64,000 bases of DNA from Anthonomus grandis grandis (Eukaryota > Arthropoda > Insecta > Coleoptera > Curculionidae). The stretch lies in assembly GCF_022605725.1 (NCBI RefSeq), contig NC_065550.1, positions 3,162,001-3,226,000 of the forward strand, in the 5' to 3' direction. The translations under genes and the position numbers were made by a program. Below, piece after piece: positions 13,003 to 24,050 of the stretch. The notes beneath the pieces were generated by a model, which had not been told where the DNA came from, made no database searches, and saw only the letters and a list, made by a program, of their open reading frames with translations. Each line of letters begins with the position of its first letter. Within the stretch, counting starts at the first letter, position 1.

Positions 13003-13057
13003 CACGTGATCCTTGTCGACCAATAAAAACACGGAACGTACAGTGCAATTTATCCTC
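13003..13057 (-). repeat. MULE right terminal inverted repeat
   Basis: Reverse complement of the left repeat with few differences. It lies 134 bp upstream of the transposase start at 12869, so it probably included the promoter. Confidence 0.85.
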
Positions 13058-13179
13058 TTGTTCGGTGCGTCCCTGATGTATTGGTTTTTTGTTGACCGAT
13101 CCGCGTTTATGCTATTGTACAGTCCATTTTTTTTGGGTTATTCAAATTTATACGTAGTAAAGGATATGTTATAGTTTAT

Positions 13180-13450
13180 TGGTGGTTAAATTTGCCGTTA
13201 CTAAAACTAAAAAATTACATAATCAGGAATTTCCTGTACATAAACATAGGTCCAGAATTGCTTCATTTTTAAGATACAGGGACTTTGAATGCTATGAGAG
13301 AAAAATATCTAACGGATTTAAATCCGGTGACCTAGGTGGCCATGACCGTGGACCTGTGCGCTTGATCCAGTTTTCTCCAAAAATTGGCGAGATACTATGC
13401 TGAAGTGAGGTGCATGAGCCAGATTGCTCCTCTTACTTCCAGCGGGACAT
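13180..13450 (-). pseudogene. Mariner-type transposase C-terminal fragment
   Basis: On the minus strand this reads LPGLLENVPLEVRGAIW, then HLTSA followed by a stop, then a frame change and PPRSPDLNPLDIFL. These match the stretch from the region before the second Asp to the third catalytic Asp of mariner-family transposases. The second catalytic Asp (normally in QHDGAPAH) is not recognisable. It is a short relic with no ends visible. Confidence 0.7.
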
Positions 13451-14829
13451 TTTCTAATAGTCCAGGTAAAATAAATTCAAAATAATAAGCACAAACCATT
13501 TTTAAAAAAACACGAATAACTGGACTGAAAAGAAAATCTGTGTTAAGCTCTAAATAAACAAACCCTTTTTTAACCCTAAACCCAATTACGCCAAATTAAC
13601 ACTCCGAAAAAAAAACACCTATTAAATCTCTAATCTTTGGATCCATTCGCGCCCTATCAGCGTGTGTTCGGCTTAACAGACCATTTCAACTTTCAATTTA
13701 CTGCGATAATATTATTTTACATCCCTCCGAGAATTGAAAAACGTACCGGAATAAACCACGAAAAAGCTATAATCTTAAATTGAATTTTTTAATGAAAAAA
13801 AGGCCAAAGGGTAAACAGAGATACGGTATCTGCATTGTAATCGCAGTACTAAATCTTTTAAATTACACAAACGAACCTTTTAGACCTATTTTTCACGTGT
13901 TAAATAGTAATTCGACGGATATGTACTAAAACTTATAATTAATTTACAGTGACAGAAATAATTAATGTTCTCGATAAAAAAAGGCATTAAATACAACTAT
14001 CCGTTGTTGCTAAGTAGTCACGCAAAGCGAAATTCCAGTTTTAACCTCTGTAATTAATCATATAAAAATGTACACGATTTCAGAAAGGAAGTAAAATTTA
14101 TTTTCCGGGTTAAACGGTAAAAATTGTGCTTTATCAGGATGTTTAATCGTGATTTCATCACGAAAGCTCACTGGAATGAGCGGAAAAATACCAAGACAAA
14201 GTTTTTTTTAATAGCATTTAGTTTGCATGACATAAAATTCAGTTGGCTTGTACTAATTGAATTTTTATGTTTTTTTTTTAATGAAATGTTAAACTTATCG
14301 CTTTACATATAAATTGTGTTGGCATTTTTATTTTACAATGCAACTTTAACTTATCTTCTGAAACGTTTTAAAAATGGTATGCTATGTCCCATTTTAGTAA
14401 TAATTTTTATTATTTCCTTACTAGATAGGGACTTTCTTTACCAGAATCTTGGGGTTTTTAATACTTTGACATTTTTTCAGCAAATTTATTTCTTTTCTAA
14501 AAATTATATTTTAGGTTATGTAAAAAGCAAAAAAATCTGGAAAAGAGGTCATTGAGAGGTGATTTTTTATCACCTTTTTGTATAGTATTCATTGTTTTTG
14601 CTTTGATTTTCCCAAATAGTTACCTCAACAGTTAGGAGATGCCCTTTACTTCTTCTTTTGTAATAACTTTTCTTCCATCTTACTACGATGTTAATGAATG
14701 GGTTATATTCACTCATATTAAAATATTTTTTAAATATTAAACTCTTTTGCCTTAAACAAAAACTATAATGATATTGTATTTTAATAATATCATTGTTATT
14801 GATAACACCGAGAAACCAGCTGAATGTCC
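13451..14829. other. Non-coding interval
   Basis: AT-rich. Short open frames at 14124-14312 and 14316-14555 have low complexity and no recognisable content, and I treat them as chance. No repeats or RNA genes seen. Confidence 0.4.
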
Positions 14830-14990
14830 ATCATTCTCCGTCATCCACATAAGTGGTACACCGCATGATGTCTCGAAGGTTTGCGGTAATCTTCCGGAAC
14901 CACGTTCTGCCGAATATATAAGGAGCCGCATCCCGATAGTTGTCAGTTCAGTGAAGTTCGGAATATTGGCGTGAGATTTAAATAGTTAAC
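14830..14990 (+). repeat. LTR-like fragment
   Basis: Shares several blocks in order with the LTR at 32855-33122: TTCTCCGTCAT, CCGCATGA, GGAGCCGC and GGAATATTGGCG followed by GAGATTTAAATAGT. TATATAAGGAGCC looks like a promoter TATA region. The 3' part of the LTR is not recognisable here. Confidence 0.5.
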
Positions 14991-17049
14991 GAACTAAAAA
15001 GGGAGCTGGAGGAAATAGATGGTGCGATATGACGAAAAATAAAGCCACCTTGCAAGAGCAAAGGCGATGAACACTGGACATAAACAGTATCGATGACGAC
15101 CCTTCCTTTAGCAACGAACCACAAGAGCGAAGTTTGTGCCTGTATGAAATCTGTTGGTCTAATGCTCCATAAACGATTTCAATTTGACGATACTACATCC
15201 TAAAATATTTACTAGCGACAGTTTGAAGCAGCCGCAAAAGCAAATAGTAGTCATCCAGGGAGAAGGCCACTACCCTTACATAGACCTTAACAGGAGATGC
15301 TGCTGCCATCCTACAAAGAGTGTCGCCATAAGAGCAAGAAGTGTATGACCACCTAGTGAGGTATTTGGAGATGCGTTATGCCCAGTCATACCTAGAACAT
15401 ATCTACTTTTTAGTCTAGAATTTTTAGTCCCGGGGGTTCGTAGGTCAAAGAAACCACTAATGTCGGAAAATCTCAGATTATTCACCTCAGTTACGGGTTT
15501 AGTTTTCACACCGTTCAATAATAAAATAGATAATATAAATTGCTAGCCAAGAAATAGGACAGTTGTAACCTTACCGTTTAATGATAAAAGCACTGACCGA
15601 ATTAAACCCTTTTAACGGAATCACATAGTCAAAGGCGCCACACTTTTTTATTAAATGGTAATAAACGAAGTTATAATTATAAGAATACTGTAGCGTTTTA
15701 TTTTTCTACTCCTTATGTCACTAACGCTCCATTGATATTTCATTAATTTCAATAATTACATTAATAATTTCAGTCAACTTCTTTTATTCATATTTCTTTT
15801 AATTCACACTGTCAATGACACATTACTACTGTAACGCATCACTCTCCAGGTTTAATAATCCATGCTTTCTGTTGACGGTCCGTCACTTTTCTGATTGGTC
15901 TTAATTAATGTTTTCTCTTATTAGCTGATATTGACAGCTCAGGCGAGAGGTGGGGTGGTTACTGATTTAGTCGGTACTGCGTCCATTTTTCGACGACTTG
16001 TTCCCGTGTTGCAGGTAGGAGCGTTAAAGGCCAGTTTTTTATTTCCGAAGTTTTTGAAGCAGGAAGTGGCCAATATAGTCTGTAATTTATAGTTCTTAAT
16101 CTTGTTCCTTTAGGGAACCGTTTAATTCATAATTCTGATACAGGATGCCCAAGATTTTGATGGATAGAGAATGAAACTTAGCAAGGTGAGTGAGTCACAT
16201 TTTTAACGCCCTTTATTTTTAATGGACAGTGAATACAATGGCAACCGTTGTTTCAGGGTTTTATTTTTCCGTTTTCCTTCTTATTCTTCTTCAATTGTTG
16301 ATGGCTGCAGGCTTTTGATTTCCCCGGAAAATTGCTGAAAGCGGTGGAGCTAGAGCCAGAGTTAGAGCTAGTATTAGAGATTCCCAGTCCGGATAGCTGA
16401 GCTACAAATGGCATACATTAACAGCCTCGGTTTCGAAGGCTAGCCATTCATTTCTTGGAGGAATATACAGGCCAGTTTATTCCATTTATTTAAATATTAC
16501 TAACCGTAGATTTGTCTCACTTATTTAAATTTTTATTAATATACCTTTAATTTCAATTTATTGCTACAAATATTTAATCAATATCATAATTTAATACGTC
16601 AATTTCTTATCTATAATTTTAGTTATTTTTTGTTCAGTATTTTTCAGTATCTTTTTTGTTAGTTAAGTAGATATAACTCGGTTAAGGCTGATATGCCTTG
16701 GGTAAAAAGGTGCAAAAAAGGGTCTTTTAATAGTTAATTGAAACCTATATACCAAATCTTTTTTCTTAGTTTTCTTTCTTTATAAGAAAAAAACTAAGTG
16801 GCGCCCTCTTATTTAATAGTTATGATCAAGTTTAGATTCTTTAATAACCAGTCATAAGTGAACTTTCGAACAATCCCAAGCCTTCAATAATTCTAAGCTA
16901 CCGTCTGCAAACCCTTGGCAAAATAGTAATACTGTAAAGTCAACGCCACAATACTCCGAGCAGAAATGTAGGGTTTGAAAAATGTCATACATTTTCACAA
17001 ATAAAGAAAATATTTAAGACGCCCGATAGTAAATAATAGAACAAACTAT
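14991..17049. other. Non-coding interval, possibly decayed gypsy leader
   Basis: No gene supported; the frame at 15276-15518 has no recognisable domain. It lies between an LTR-like fragment and a gag relic, so it may be decayed internal sequence of the same old element. That is inference from position only. Confidence 0.35.
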
Positions 17050-17512
17050 AGCAAAGGTAGAGGTCGTTCCGCTACACTAGCATATCCAAATTTCCCGAAA
17101 AAATCATAAAACGCTTGGCAGTCCAAGCACTCCTGGGTGGGCTTTGCGATGGTAAAATGAGACAGTACTTACTACTTGCACATTTACCTAAATTAGCAGA
17201 CGTACAGAATAGGGGTTCTGGAATTCGAAGCTGCCAAGAACACGAACAAGGGTCAGGCTCCTATTCGGAAAAAGATTTCATAACGGGACAACTTTGAGGA
17301 ATCCATCAAGCGCATGATTAGGGAGACAATTGGAGAACGTAGTCACCAGGACTGGCAGTTAGAGTGTTGGAAGCTTGACAAGGCAGTAACGTAAACAACA
17401 CCTTTAAAAAGGCGCTATTTCCACTCCTGTCAAACTAATTAAGGTCGATGTGAAGAAGTAATGATCAACCTATTTTCAGCAAGTCGTCTCTTGTTCGGAG
17501 GAGTTCAAGTAG
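17050..17512 (+). pseudogene. Old gypsy gag relic
   Basis: The stretch LGGLCDGKMRQYLLLAHLP followed by LADVQNRGSG is the pattern seen in capsid-region gag of some insect gypsy elements (a 'DG.MRQYLR.AHL' block). Flanking codons are full of stops. The relic is cut at 17512 by the mdg1-like element, and integrase of an apparently related element resumes on its far side at 22800. Confidence 0.55.
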
Positions 17513-17786
17513 TGTAAAGGAATTATTTATAATATTAGGCAAATTCGTTAAAAGCAAAGTAGGTTACATTTTATTTATTATAAACATTAATAGTTGGTTG
17601 CAATAATTAGTCGACCTAGTATAGCAGCTATTTGCAAAATAAGCTATATCGCGGCTCGTGTCTAATTAGGTAACTGTGACGCTGTTCAATTGCTTTTGTA
17701 TGGAAATATTTTTCAATTCATTCAATAAACAGTTTTAGATGGGGAATCTTCTTTGTTTTACTTGCCCTAAGTACCCAGCTATTACA
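17513..17786 (+). repeat. 5' LTR (274 bp)
   Basis: TGTAAAGG...CTATTACA, with TG/CA ends. AATAAA lies near 17725. I see no difference from the 3' LTR. Confidence 0.92.
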
Positions 17787-17804
17787 TGGCGACCCTTGGC
17801 CAGT
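17787..17804 (+). other. Primer binding site
   Basis: TGGCGACCCTTGG starts directly after the LTR. The first eight bases fit the 3' end of a tRNA-Arg, the primer reported for the mdg1/412 group; the rest of the match is not checked. Confidence 0.6.
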
Positions 17805-17930
17805 CGAATCATGGAGAAATAATAAGTTTTGTTGAGGAAAAAGATTATTCTGGGCTCGATTAAAAGTAAAGTGTTTCTTTTTTACTCATTTTTCCAAATA
17901 CAGTGTACTGGCGATAAGCAAATCAACAAA

Positions 17931-18209
17931 ATGGGGCAAAGCAAATCCACTCACCAAGATTTGACAGAAAATGGGGTAGTCAATTCAAACTTTGTAGTGC
18001 AGGAGCAAGAATACAACATTACAAAGGACGTCAAAGCAGTTTTGTACATAATAGTTATTTTGCTTATTGTGATGGTGATCATAAAGTCCTTTCAAATGTA
18101 CAAGAAGCATATTAGGAAGCAAATAACTCGTGAGCTTGCTGTTTCTACGATTAACTTGGCCCAGTTAAGAAGAGATGCTGCCGCTTCAAACCCTATTATT
18201 AACCCTTAA
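17931..18209 (+). CDS. Small N-myristoylated membrane ORF upstream of gag
   Basis: 92 residues. I chose the start at 17931 over the longer frame from 17829 because it begins MGQSKSTHQD, a good N-myristoylation signal (Gly2, Ser at position 6), and because TTCCAAATACAG just upstream resembles a splice acceptor. Around residues 40-60 there is one hydrophobic segment (VLYIIVILLIVMVIIKSF), then a Lys/Arg-rich stretch and a polar tail. Such a short leader ORF before gag occurs in mdg1/412-type elements of insects; its role is not established. The frame is intact in this otherwise defective copy. Expected location is the inner face of a membrane. Confidence 0.7.
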   Translation: MGQSKSTHQDLTENGVVNSNFVVQEQEYNITKDVKAVLYIIVILLIVMVIIKSFQMYKKHIRKQITRELAVSTINLAQLRRDAAASNPIINP

Positions 18210-18484
18210 CCAGTCCAACGACAAACGACACGAGTTTTTTTTTAGTGGCTAAAATAGTGCGCGTAAATCGAATGCAGCTATAGTAGTGCGGGTATACGAA
18301 TGCAATTTTATCGGACAACCAAGGATATTCTACTGAGTAAGCCTTAATTTTCAATTTTATTTTTATTCCTGTTTTTATAATACTAGACGGGTGTGTCTAG
18401 TGATGCTTTATGTTTTTTTGTTTTTTTTAAGTAAAAAAGGGAATGCTATTTTATGCGTGTGAATTTTATATATTTTTTAATTGA

Positions 18485-19051
18485 CAATATTATGCATCTA
18501 AGCAAACTATTCTAATAATATTGGGTTCTATATCTTTAAACTGGGAAAGGATTAATAAAACTTTACTGGAATTTAAACAAGGGGCTATAAATAATTCCAA
18601 AAGGGCTATAAAAAAGGCCGTACCAAAAAATCCGGAAACAAGAGTCGATATTACGGACAATTTAGTAGAGTTATTCAATGAAACGACAGCCTTTATTAAG
18701 AATATTTGGGTGCAATTAGATAATCAGCAAAAGAATCAAACTAAGGACGTATTCCTTTTTATTAGAGATAAAGTAGTTAGGGCATTTGAGATATTAAAAG
18801 TTCCATATAAAGTACCATTAAGTTGTATAGAAAAAATTGATCCGTTAATTTTGGACGAGTATTATATATCATCGAGCGACGAGGAGGAAATAAATATGCC
18901 TTTGTCAAATTTAGAGTTTTTTAATTTGGCTGGGAAAATAGTACCTCAGGAGTTTGATGGCTCACATGACAGGCTACAATCATTTTTAGATGCTCTTACA
19001 TTACTTAATGAAAATTCGGGCAATCATGGAGCAGACGCAGTAGCCATGTAA
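18485..19051 (+). pseudogene. gag, N-terminal part only
   Basis: Open from 18485 but with no ATG before the middle of the protein; the frame begins after a TGA at 18482 and passes a TTG at 18521. The sequence has an acidic SSDEEE run and then NLAGKIVPQEFDGSH, DRLQSFLDAL, which matches the capsid start of mdg1/412-type gag. It ends within the inverted U5 insertion, whose first codons give Met-stop. The rest of capsid, the nucleocapsid and the protease are deleted. Initiation by splicing or a lost ATG are both possible. Confidence 0.75.
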
Positions 19052-19089
19052 TAGCTGGGTACTTAGGGCAAGTAAAACAAAGAAGATTC
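19043..19089 (-). repeat. Inverted U5-primer-site fragment
   Basis: Bases 19047-19089 are the exact reverse complement of the last 43 bases of the LTR (17744-17786, 22757-22799). The four bases before it, GCCA, equal the reverse complement of the first four bases of the primer site. It sits exactly where gag is cut off. Confidence 0.95.
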
Positions 19090-20923
19090 AGTAGTAGAAA
19101 ATGCGGAACTAAGGTCTGGTATCTTTGTTGCGAGAACTATTGTCTCAAAAAATTCCCCTATTGTTAAGATTATTAATAAAACAAGCGAAAACGTTACTCT
19201 TAATAATATTCAGCTAAAAACGACAAGCCTAGCAGAATTTAATATCTATAAAATCGATACAGAATATAACGATCGAAATTCTAATCTCATGACGCAGCTT
19301 AATGTTAAAGATGTACCTGAGTTTGTCAAAGAAAAATTAATTAAGTTATGCAAAGAATTTTCAGATATTTTTGCCCTTAAGTCAGATAAAATAACAGTTA
19401 ACAACTTTTATCAACAAGAACTCCGACTAACTGATAGGTCACCAGTGTATATTAAAAATTATAGAATTCCGCATACTCAAAAAAAAGAAATAAACAAACA
19501 AGTCAATAAATTACTGGAACAAAATATTATAGAGCCATCAATCTCCAACTATAATAACCCAGTTTTGCTGGTACCCAAAAAATCTCCTAACGGTCAAAAA
19601 GCATGGAGGTTAGTCATTGATTTTCGCCAGCTAAATAAAAAACTCATTGCTGACAAGTTTCCACTTCCTCGTATCGATGATATATTAGATCAGATAGGAA
19701 GAGCTCGGTGGTTTTCAGTAATTGATCTTATTAGTGGTTTTCACCAGGTACCCTTATGTGAAAACTCTCGAGACGTAACTCAGTTTAGTGTTGATGCGGG
19801 ATCTTTCAGATTTACACGTTTACCTTTTGGACTATCAGTTAGCCCAAACAGCTTTCAGCGGATGATGTCAATGGCATTCGCCGGCATTACCCCTGAAAGA
19901 GCTTTTTTGTATATAGATGATCTTATCGTGATCGGTTGTTCTGAAAATCATCATTTTGAAAACCTGTATAAAGTTTTTGAAACATGCAGAAAATTTAACT
20001 TAAAATTAAATCCTGAAAAGTGCAAATTCTTTAAAAATGAAGTAACATATCTAGGTCACAAAATAACAAACAAAGGTATATTACCCGACGATAGTAAATA
20101 TGACATCATAAATAAGTATCCAGTACCCAAAACTGCTGACGAGGTCAAGCGGTTCATTGCCTTTACAAACTACTATCGCCGATTTATACCTAGGTTTGCA
20201 GAAATATCAGCTCATCTTAATAAGTTAACTAGAAAAAATGTTACTTTTACATGGACGCCAGATTGTCAAAAATCTTTTGATGAATTAAAAAATTCTTTAA
20301 TTTCACCTAAAATATTGCAATACCCTGACTTTACGAAACCATTTATAATAACAACAGATGCCTCAAAAATTGCATGCGCTGCAGTTCTTTCACAAAATTT
20401 TAATGGCAACGATTTGCCAGTGGCGTATGCCTCCCGGTCATTTACCAAGGGAGAATCCAATAAACCAGCCATTTTACAAGAATTAACAGCAGTTCATTGG
20501 GCAATTAAACATTTTCATTGCTATATTTACGGTACAAAATTTTTAGTGCGTACAGATCATAGACCGCTGGTATATTTATTTTCCATGAAAGATCCTTCAT
20601 CTAAGCTTACGAGAATCAGACTAGACTTAGAAGAATATAATTTCGATATTGAATACGTAAAAGGTACGCAAAACGTTTGCGCCGATGCTCTTAGTAGAAT
20701 TAGTATTCATGAACTTCAAGACGTTCATAGAGGCATTACTCAGGTATTGGCTATTACTCGATCTATGTCTAGAACTACCGAATCAATTAATAAACCAGTG
20801 TTGCAACAACCAATATTAAAACCATCTGTGTACGAAGCAGTGCGTAATGTTGACATTATTAAATTACCTTCACTGCATTTTCAAGTTAGACCTAATCATC
20901 TTAGGATGCTTATTAGGTACTAA
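19090..20923 (+). pseudogene. pol, reverse transcriptase and RNase H part
   Basis: The frame is used from about 19090 (protease-RT linker); the first ATG is at 19289. RT motifs in order: WRLVIDFRQLNKK, FSVIDLISGFHQV, FTRLPFGLSVSPNSFQRMM and the catalytic FLYIDD (about 19910), then the connection GHKITNKGILPD and YYRRFIPRF. RNase H follows, with TTDASK as the first Asp, the ELTAVHWA Glu and RTDHRPL, ending in NVCADALSRI. All catalytic residues expected for RT and RNase H are present. A TAA at 20921 ends this part, but the same frame reopens into integrase, so a single base change inactivates an otherwise complete region. The protease is absent. Confidence 0.9.
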
Positions 20924-22198
20924 AACAAGTTATATGCACAAAAAACTTTTAAAATCTCAAATGGCAACATTGCATTAGAGTATATGTTGTCTCAGTTGGA
21001 TAATATAGCTGGTGATTTAAATATAAACAAAATAAAACTAAGCTTAGGAGATTCAATTTTTAATTTATGCGCAATTAATAAGTTTAAAGAGATAGGACTT
21101 AAAATTTTAAAAAATACTAGTATTGCTCTTTCGCAAGTAAAGAAATTAGTTACAAATCAAAATGAAAAAATAAAATTAATTGAGGATTACCATGCTAACC
21201 CTATATTGGGCGGACATTGTGGCCAAAAACGACTTTTAAAAAAGTTGAAGGCTAGTTTTACTTGGAAAAATATGTCACGCGACGTCGCCAATTTTATAAA
21301 AAAGTGTCATAAATGCCAAGTAAACAAAATTAAAATTAAACTCGATGAACCACTAGTAATTACCCCAACCCCCCAAAAGCCTTTTGATATTGTCTGTATA
21401 GATACAATCGGCAGATTTCCCAAATCTGACGACGGTTTCGAATATGCGGTAACCATACAATGCGAACTAACAAAATACGTAGTAATTATTCCAATATCAG
21501 ACAAACAAGCTTCAACTGTTGCAAAAGCTATTGTTAAAAATTTCATTCTTATTTATGGTCCTATGCGAGAAATTAGGACAGATATGGGAACCGAATATAA
21601 AAACCAGGTACTTGAAAATGTAACTAAATTCCTAAAAATAGATCATAAAATCTCAACAGCTTATCACAGCCAAACAGTTGGAGGCTGTGAACGAAATCAT
21701 CGCGTTTTAAATGAATATCTAAGGATGTACATTAACGATTCAAAAACAGACTGGTCTACATGGACTCAATACTACGCATTTTGTTACAACACGACACCAA
21801 GTTCTTATCATGATTTTACCCCGTTCGAGCTGGTATTTGGGAAAAAAGCTGATTTTCAAGATTCATTGAATAACTCTCAAGTTGATCCATTGTACAATAT
21901 AGATGCTTACGATCAAGAATTTCGTTATAGGCTACAATTGGCACATAAAATGGCAGGGGAGTTTCTTAAACGAGCAAAGTTGGACAGAAAAGCCCAACTT
22001 GACATAAACGCAAAAGTATCCAATTTGAGTCCAGGTGATTTAGTTACGGTTACAAATGAAAGTCGGCATAAATTTGACTCGTGGTACAATGGTCCTTTTT
22101 CAGTTATCGGCACAGAAGGCCCAAACTGCACTATAAAGGACGATAAAGGAAAATCAATTACTTTACACAAAAACCGCGTGAGAAAATATTTTGTATAA
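20924..22198 (+). pseudogene. pol, integrase part
   Basis: Same frame as 19289-20923, directly after its stop; the first ATG is at 20984. Zinc domain: His pair in YHANPILGGH, then Cys pair CHKCQ. Catalytic core: Asp in CIDTIG, Asp in RTDMGTEYKN and Glu in GGCERNHR, the D,D,E set. The C-terminal part ends with LSPGDLVTV and a basic tail. It would insert cDNA with 4-bp staggers, matching the GTAG duplication. It appears intact in itself and unable to be made only because of the upstream stop. Confidence 0.9.
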
Positions 22199-22513
22199 AT
22201 AAGATTAATTTGATATTTTTGTAGTTATATTATATTCATGTACTTATAATTTATTGTTTGTGTACTTATGGGAGTATTTTTAAGTAAGAAATGTAATCAT
22301 ATATACTGACTTTGCAAAGTCGCTTATAGGTATTTTAAGGTTTAGGATTAAGTTTTTTATAGGTTTTTCAAGTCTTTTTTTATTAAGTTAAGCTTAACTT
22401 TAAGAATCGGTAGGTTAAGTAATAAATGTAATTCAACATTTAAAAAATGTTTAATGTTTTATATTTTCCCAAAGAATGACCTTCACAAGTGGCCATAGTG
22501 AAGGTCCTTCTCC

Positions 22514-22525
22514 AAAAGGGGATGA
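22514..22525 (+). other. Polypurine tract
   Basis: AAAAGGGGATGA directly before the 3' LTR start at 22526. It primes plus-strand DNA in LTR elements. Confidence 0.7.
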
Positions 22526-22799
22526 TGTAAAGGAATTATTTATAATATTAGGCAAATTCGTTAAAAGCAAAGTAGGTTACATTTTATTTATTATAAACAT
22601 TAATAGTTGGTTGCAATAATTAGTCGACCTAGTATAGCAGCTATTTGCAAAATAAGCTATATCGCGGCTCGTGTCTAATTAGGTAACTGTGACGCTGTTC
22701 AATTGCTTTTGTATGGAAATATTTTTCAATTCATTCAATAAACAGTTTTAGATGGGGAATCTTCTTTGTTTTACTTGCCCTAAGTACCCAGCTATTACA
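22526..22799 (+). repeat. 3' LTR (274 bp)
   Basis: I see no difference from 17513-17786. It is followed by GTAG, the repeated target sequence. Confidence 0.92.
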
Positions 22800-23165
22800 G
22801 TAGTGCCAACAGGCAAAGGAGAAAGATGCTAAGGTATTAGGACCTACCATCGTCGATAATACTTTGCAAAATGGGGATCTTATAAAAGACCAAGAAGAAG
22901 ATCTCAATATCTAGATAGTCCTTAGCTAAATAAAGAAATGAACGAAGCCAACTTCGAAAAAACTTGCTAGGTATACTCCCAATGTTAAGTCATATTGGGC
23001 ACAATGGAACTCTTTAATTATAGAAGATGAACTCTTACGGCGAAAAATAGTCGACCCAATGGCAAAAAGGAAACAGGGCAAATTGTTACCTCAAAATGTC
23101 AGGTTTCGGTGTTGCTAGAGGAAATCTATGCCGATGTCTCAGGAGAACACCTTGGAGTAACACAG
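22800..23165 (+). pseudogene. Old gypsy integrase relic (zinc-domain region)
   Basis: YWAQWNSLIIEDELLRRKIV, then KLLPQNVRF, and after stops EHLGVTQTLL match the start of gypsy integrase (the 'YW..W..L...DGLL.R' block and the H...GGHLG.KT zinc motif). It is the likely continuation of the element whose gag relic ends at 17512. It is cut near 23165 by an RNase H LINE. Confidence 0.6.
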
Positions 23166-24050
23166 ACCCTGTTAAGTTCCCATATGGTATCTGTTACTTT
23201 CCTTGTTGCGTCCAGTATGAAAACCTTCGCATGGTTGTGTCTTGGTAATTCCTCCCAGTAGCGCTTTGCTTTGTTGTGCATCAGGGTTGAGATTGTGCGT
23301 TTTACCATATTATAGGCAATGCCTAATATTGATCATGGACCTATCAGGTTGGATTCTACTCCTTTTCTGACTAGTTTATCAGCCGTCTTATTTCCTGTAA
23401 GCCCAGCATGTCCCGGAATCTATGTTAGGGTAAGTTTGTTTCCTTTCCCAAGCAGTATGAGCTCGTTTTTGTAGCTCCATATTGCTCTAGATGTGCAGAA
23501 AGAGGATTCTAGTGCTTTTAGATTCGCCTGACTCACTATAGGTTTTGATAGATTTTCCTGTCCTTGAGTTAGTGCAGTTTATTTCACTCCTACTCAAAAA
23601 TTGGTTTTGGAGCCACCTGAATATACTCGAATGTCCGCTTTCTCTAGTTCCATTCGTTTCTGATTCCAGTCCAGTCGGTCTGGTATGTTGGCCGAGTATG
23701 AACTCATGTTTAGTATTATTCTTGGCATTATGTCTCATGAGATATTAAGTATACTGTAATTGCACACTTCTCAACCAGTTCAGTTGATTCCAACCAAACT
23801 TTGTTGGATAAAATGCCATTTATGAAATGATGCAGCCTGTAAGTAGTTCTTATGGGTTCCCTATGCAGGTATATATGCAGACGGATCATTCCAAATAGTA
23901 CTTTAATGGCGGCTATCGGGATGGCTCTGATCACCCCTGTAATGAGTAGTAGTTCTGCCTTTGAAGTCTGTTATGTTTTGTTTTGGCCATTTGTTGTGTT
24001 GCTTTGCTCCACCACACCACAGAGCCGTAGGATATAAAAAAAGAGGCATT
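23166..24050 (-). pseudogene. RNase H-bearing LINE, 3' part (I/R1 group)
   Basis: On the minus strand: an RT C-terminal region with AELLLITGVIRAIPIAAIKV (about 23950-23880), then RNase H in pieces. The first catalytic site reads VYSGGSK where TDGSK is expected, so the Asp is lost. Further on, IPGHAGLTGNKTADKL carries the His and last Asp. The end is NMVKRTISTLMHNKAKRYW (23308 on). Several stops (a Trp codon before IPGHAG is now TAG). 5'-truncated and dead. Confidence 0.7.

Larger units (their letters stand above)
9426..13061 (-). mobile_element. Mutator-like (MULE) DNA transposon
   Basis: A 3.6-kb unit bounded by 55-bp imperfect terminal inverted repeats (9431-9485 and 13003-13057; weaker similarity runs further in). 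TCGGTGC occurs in direct orientation just outside each end (9419-9425 and 13062-13068), fitting the 9-bp target duplication usual for this superfamily with two mutated bases. A single transposase gene lies on the minus strand and is decayed. The long inverted repeats, the MULE domain and the SWIM finger agree on the superfamily. Confidence 0.85.
17513..22799 (+). mobile_element. mdg1/412-like LTR retrotransposon, defective but young
   Basis: 5.29-kb element with 274-bp LTRs that I read as identical, a 4-bp target duplication GTAG (17509-17512 and 22800-22803), a primer site at 17787 and a purine tract before the 3' LTR. Order: small membrane ORF, gag start, inverted U5 piece, RT-RNase H, integrase. 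The rest of gag and the protease are missing, and one stop splits pol. Identical LTRs mean the insertion is recent, so an already deleted genome was probably moved by proteins from intact relatives. Confidence 0.9.

Noticed and set aside
13179..13403. Plus-strand 74-residue frame
   Set aside because: It is the complement of a mariner transposase fragment; the minus strand carries the SPDLNPLD motif.
14124..14555. Two Phe/Leu-rich frames that look like membrane proteins
   Set aside because: Composition reflects T-rich DNA; no start context, splice signals or domain.
15276..15518. 80-residue minus-strand frame
   Set aside because: No recognisable motif and no support from flanks.
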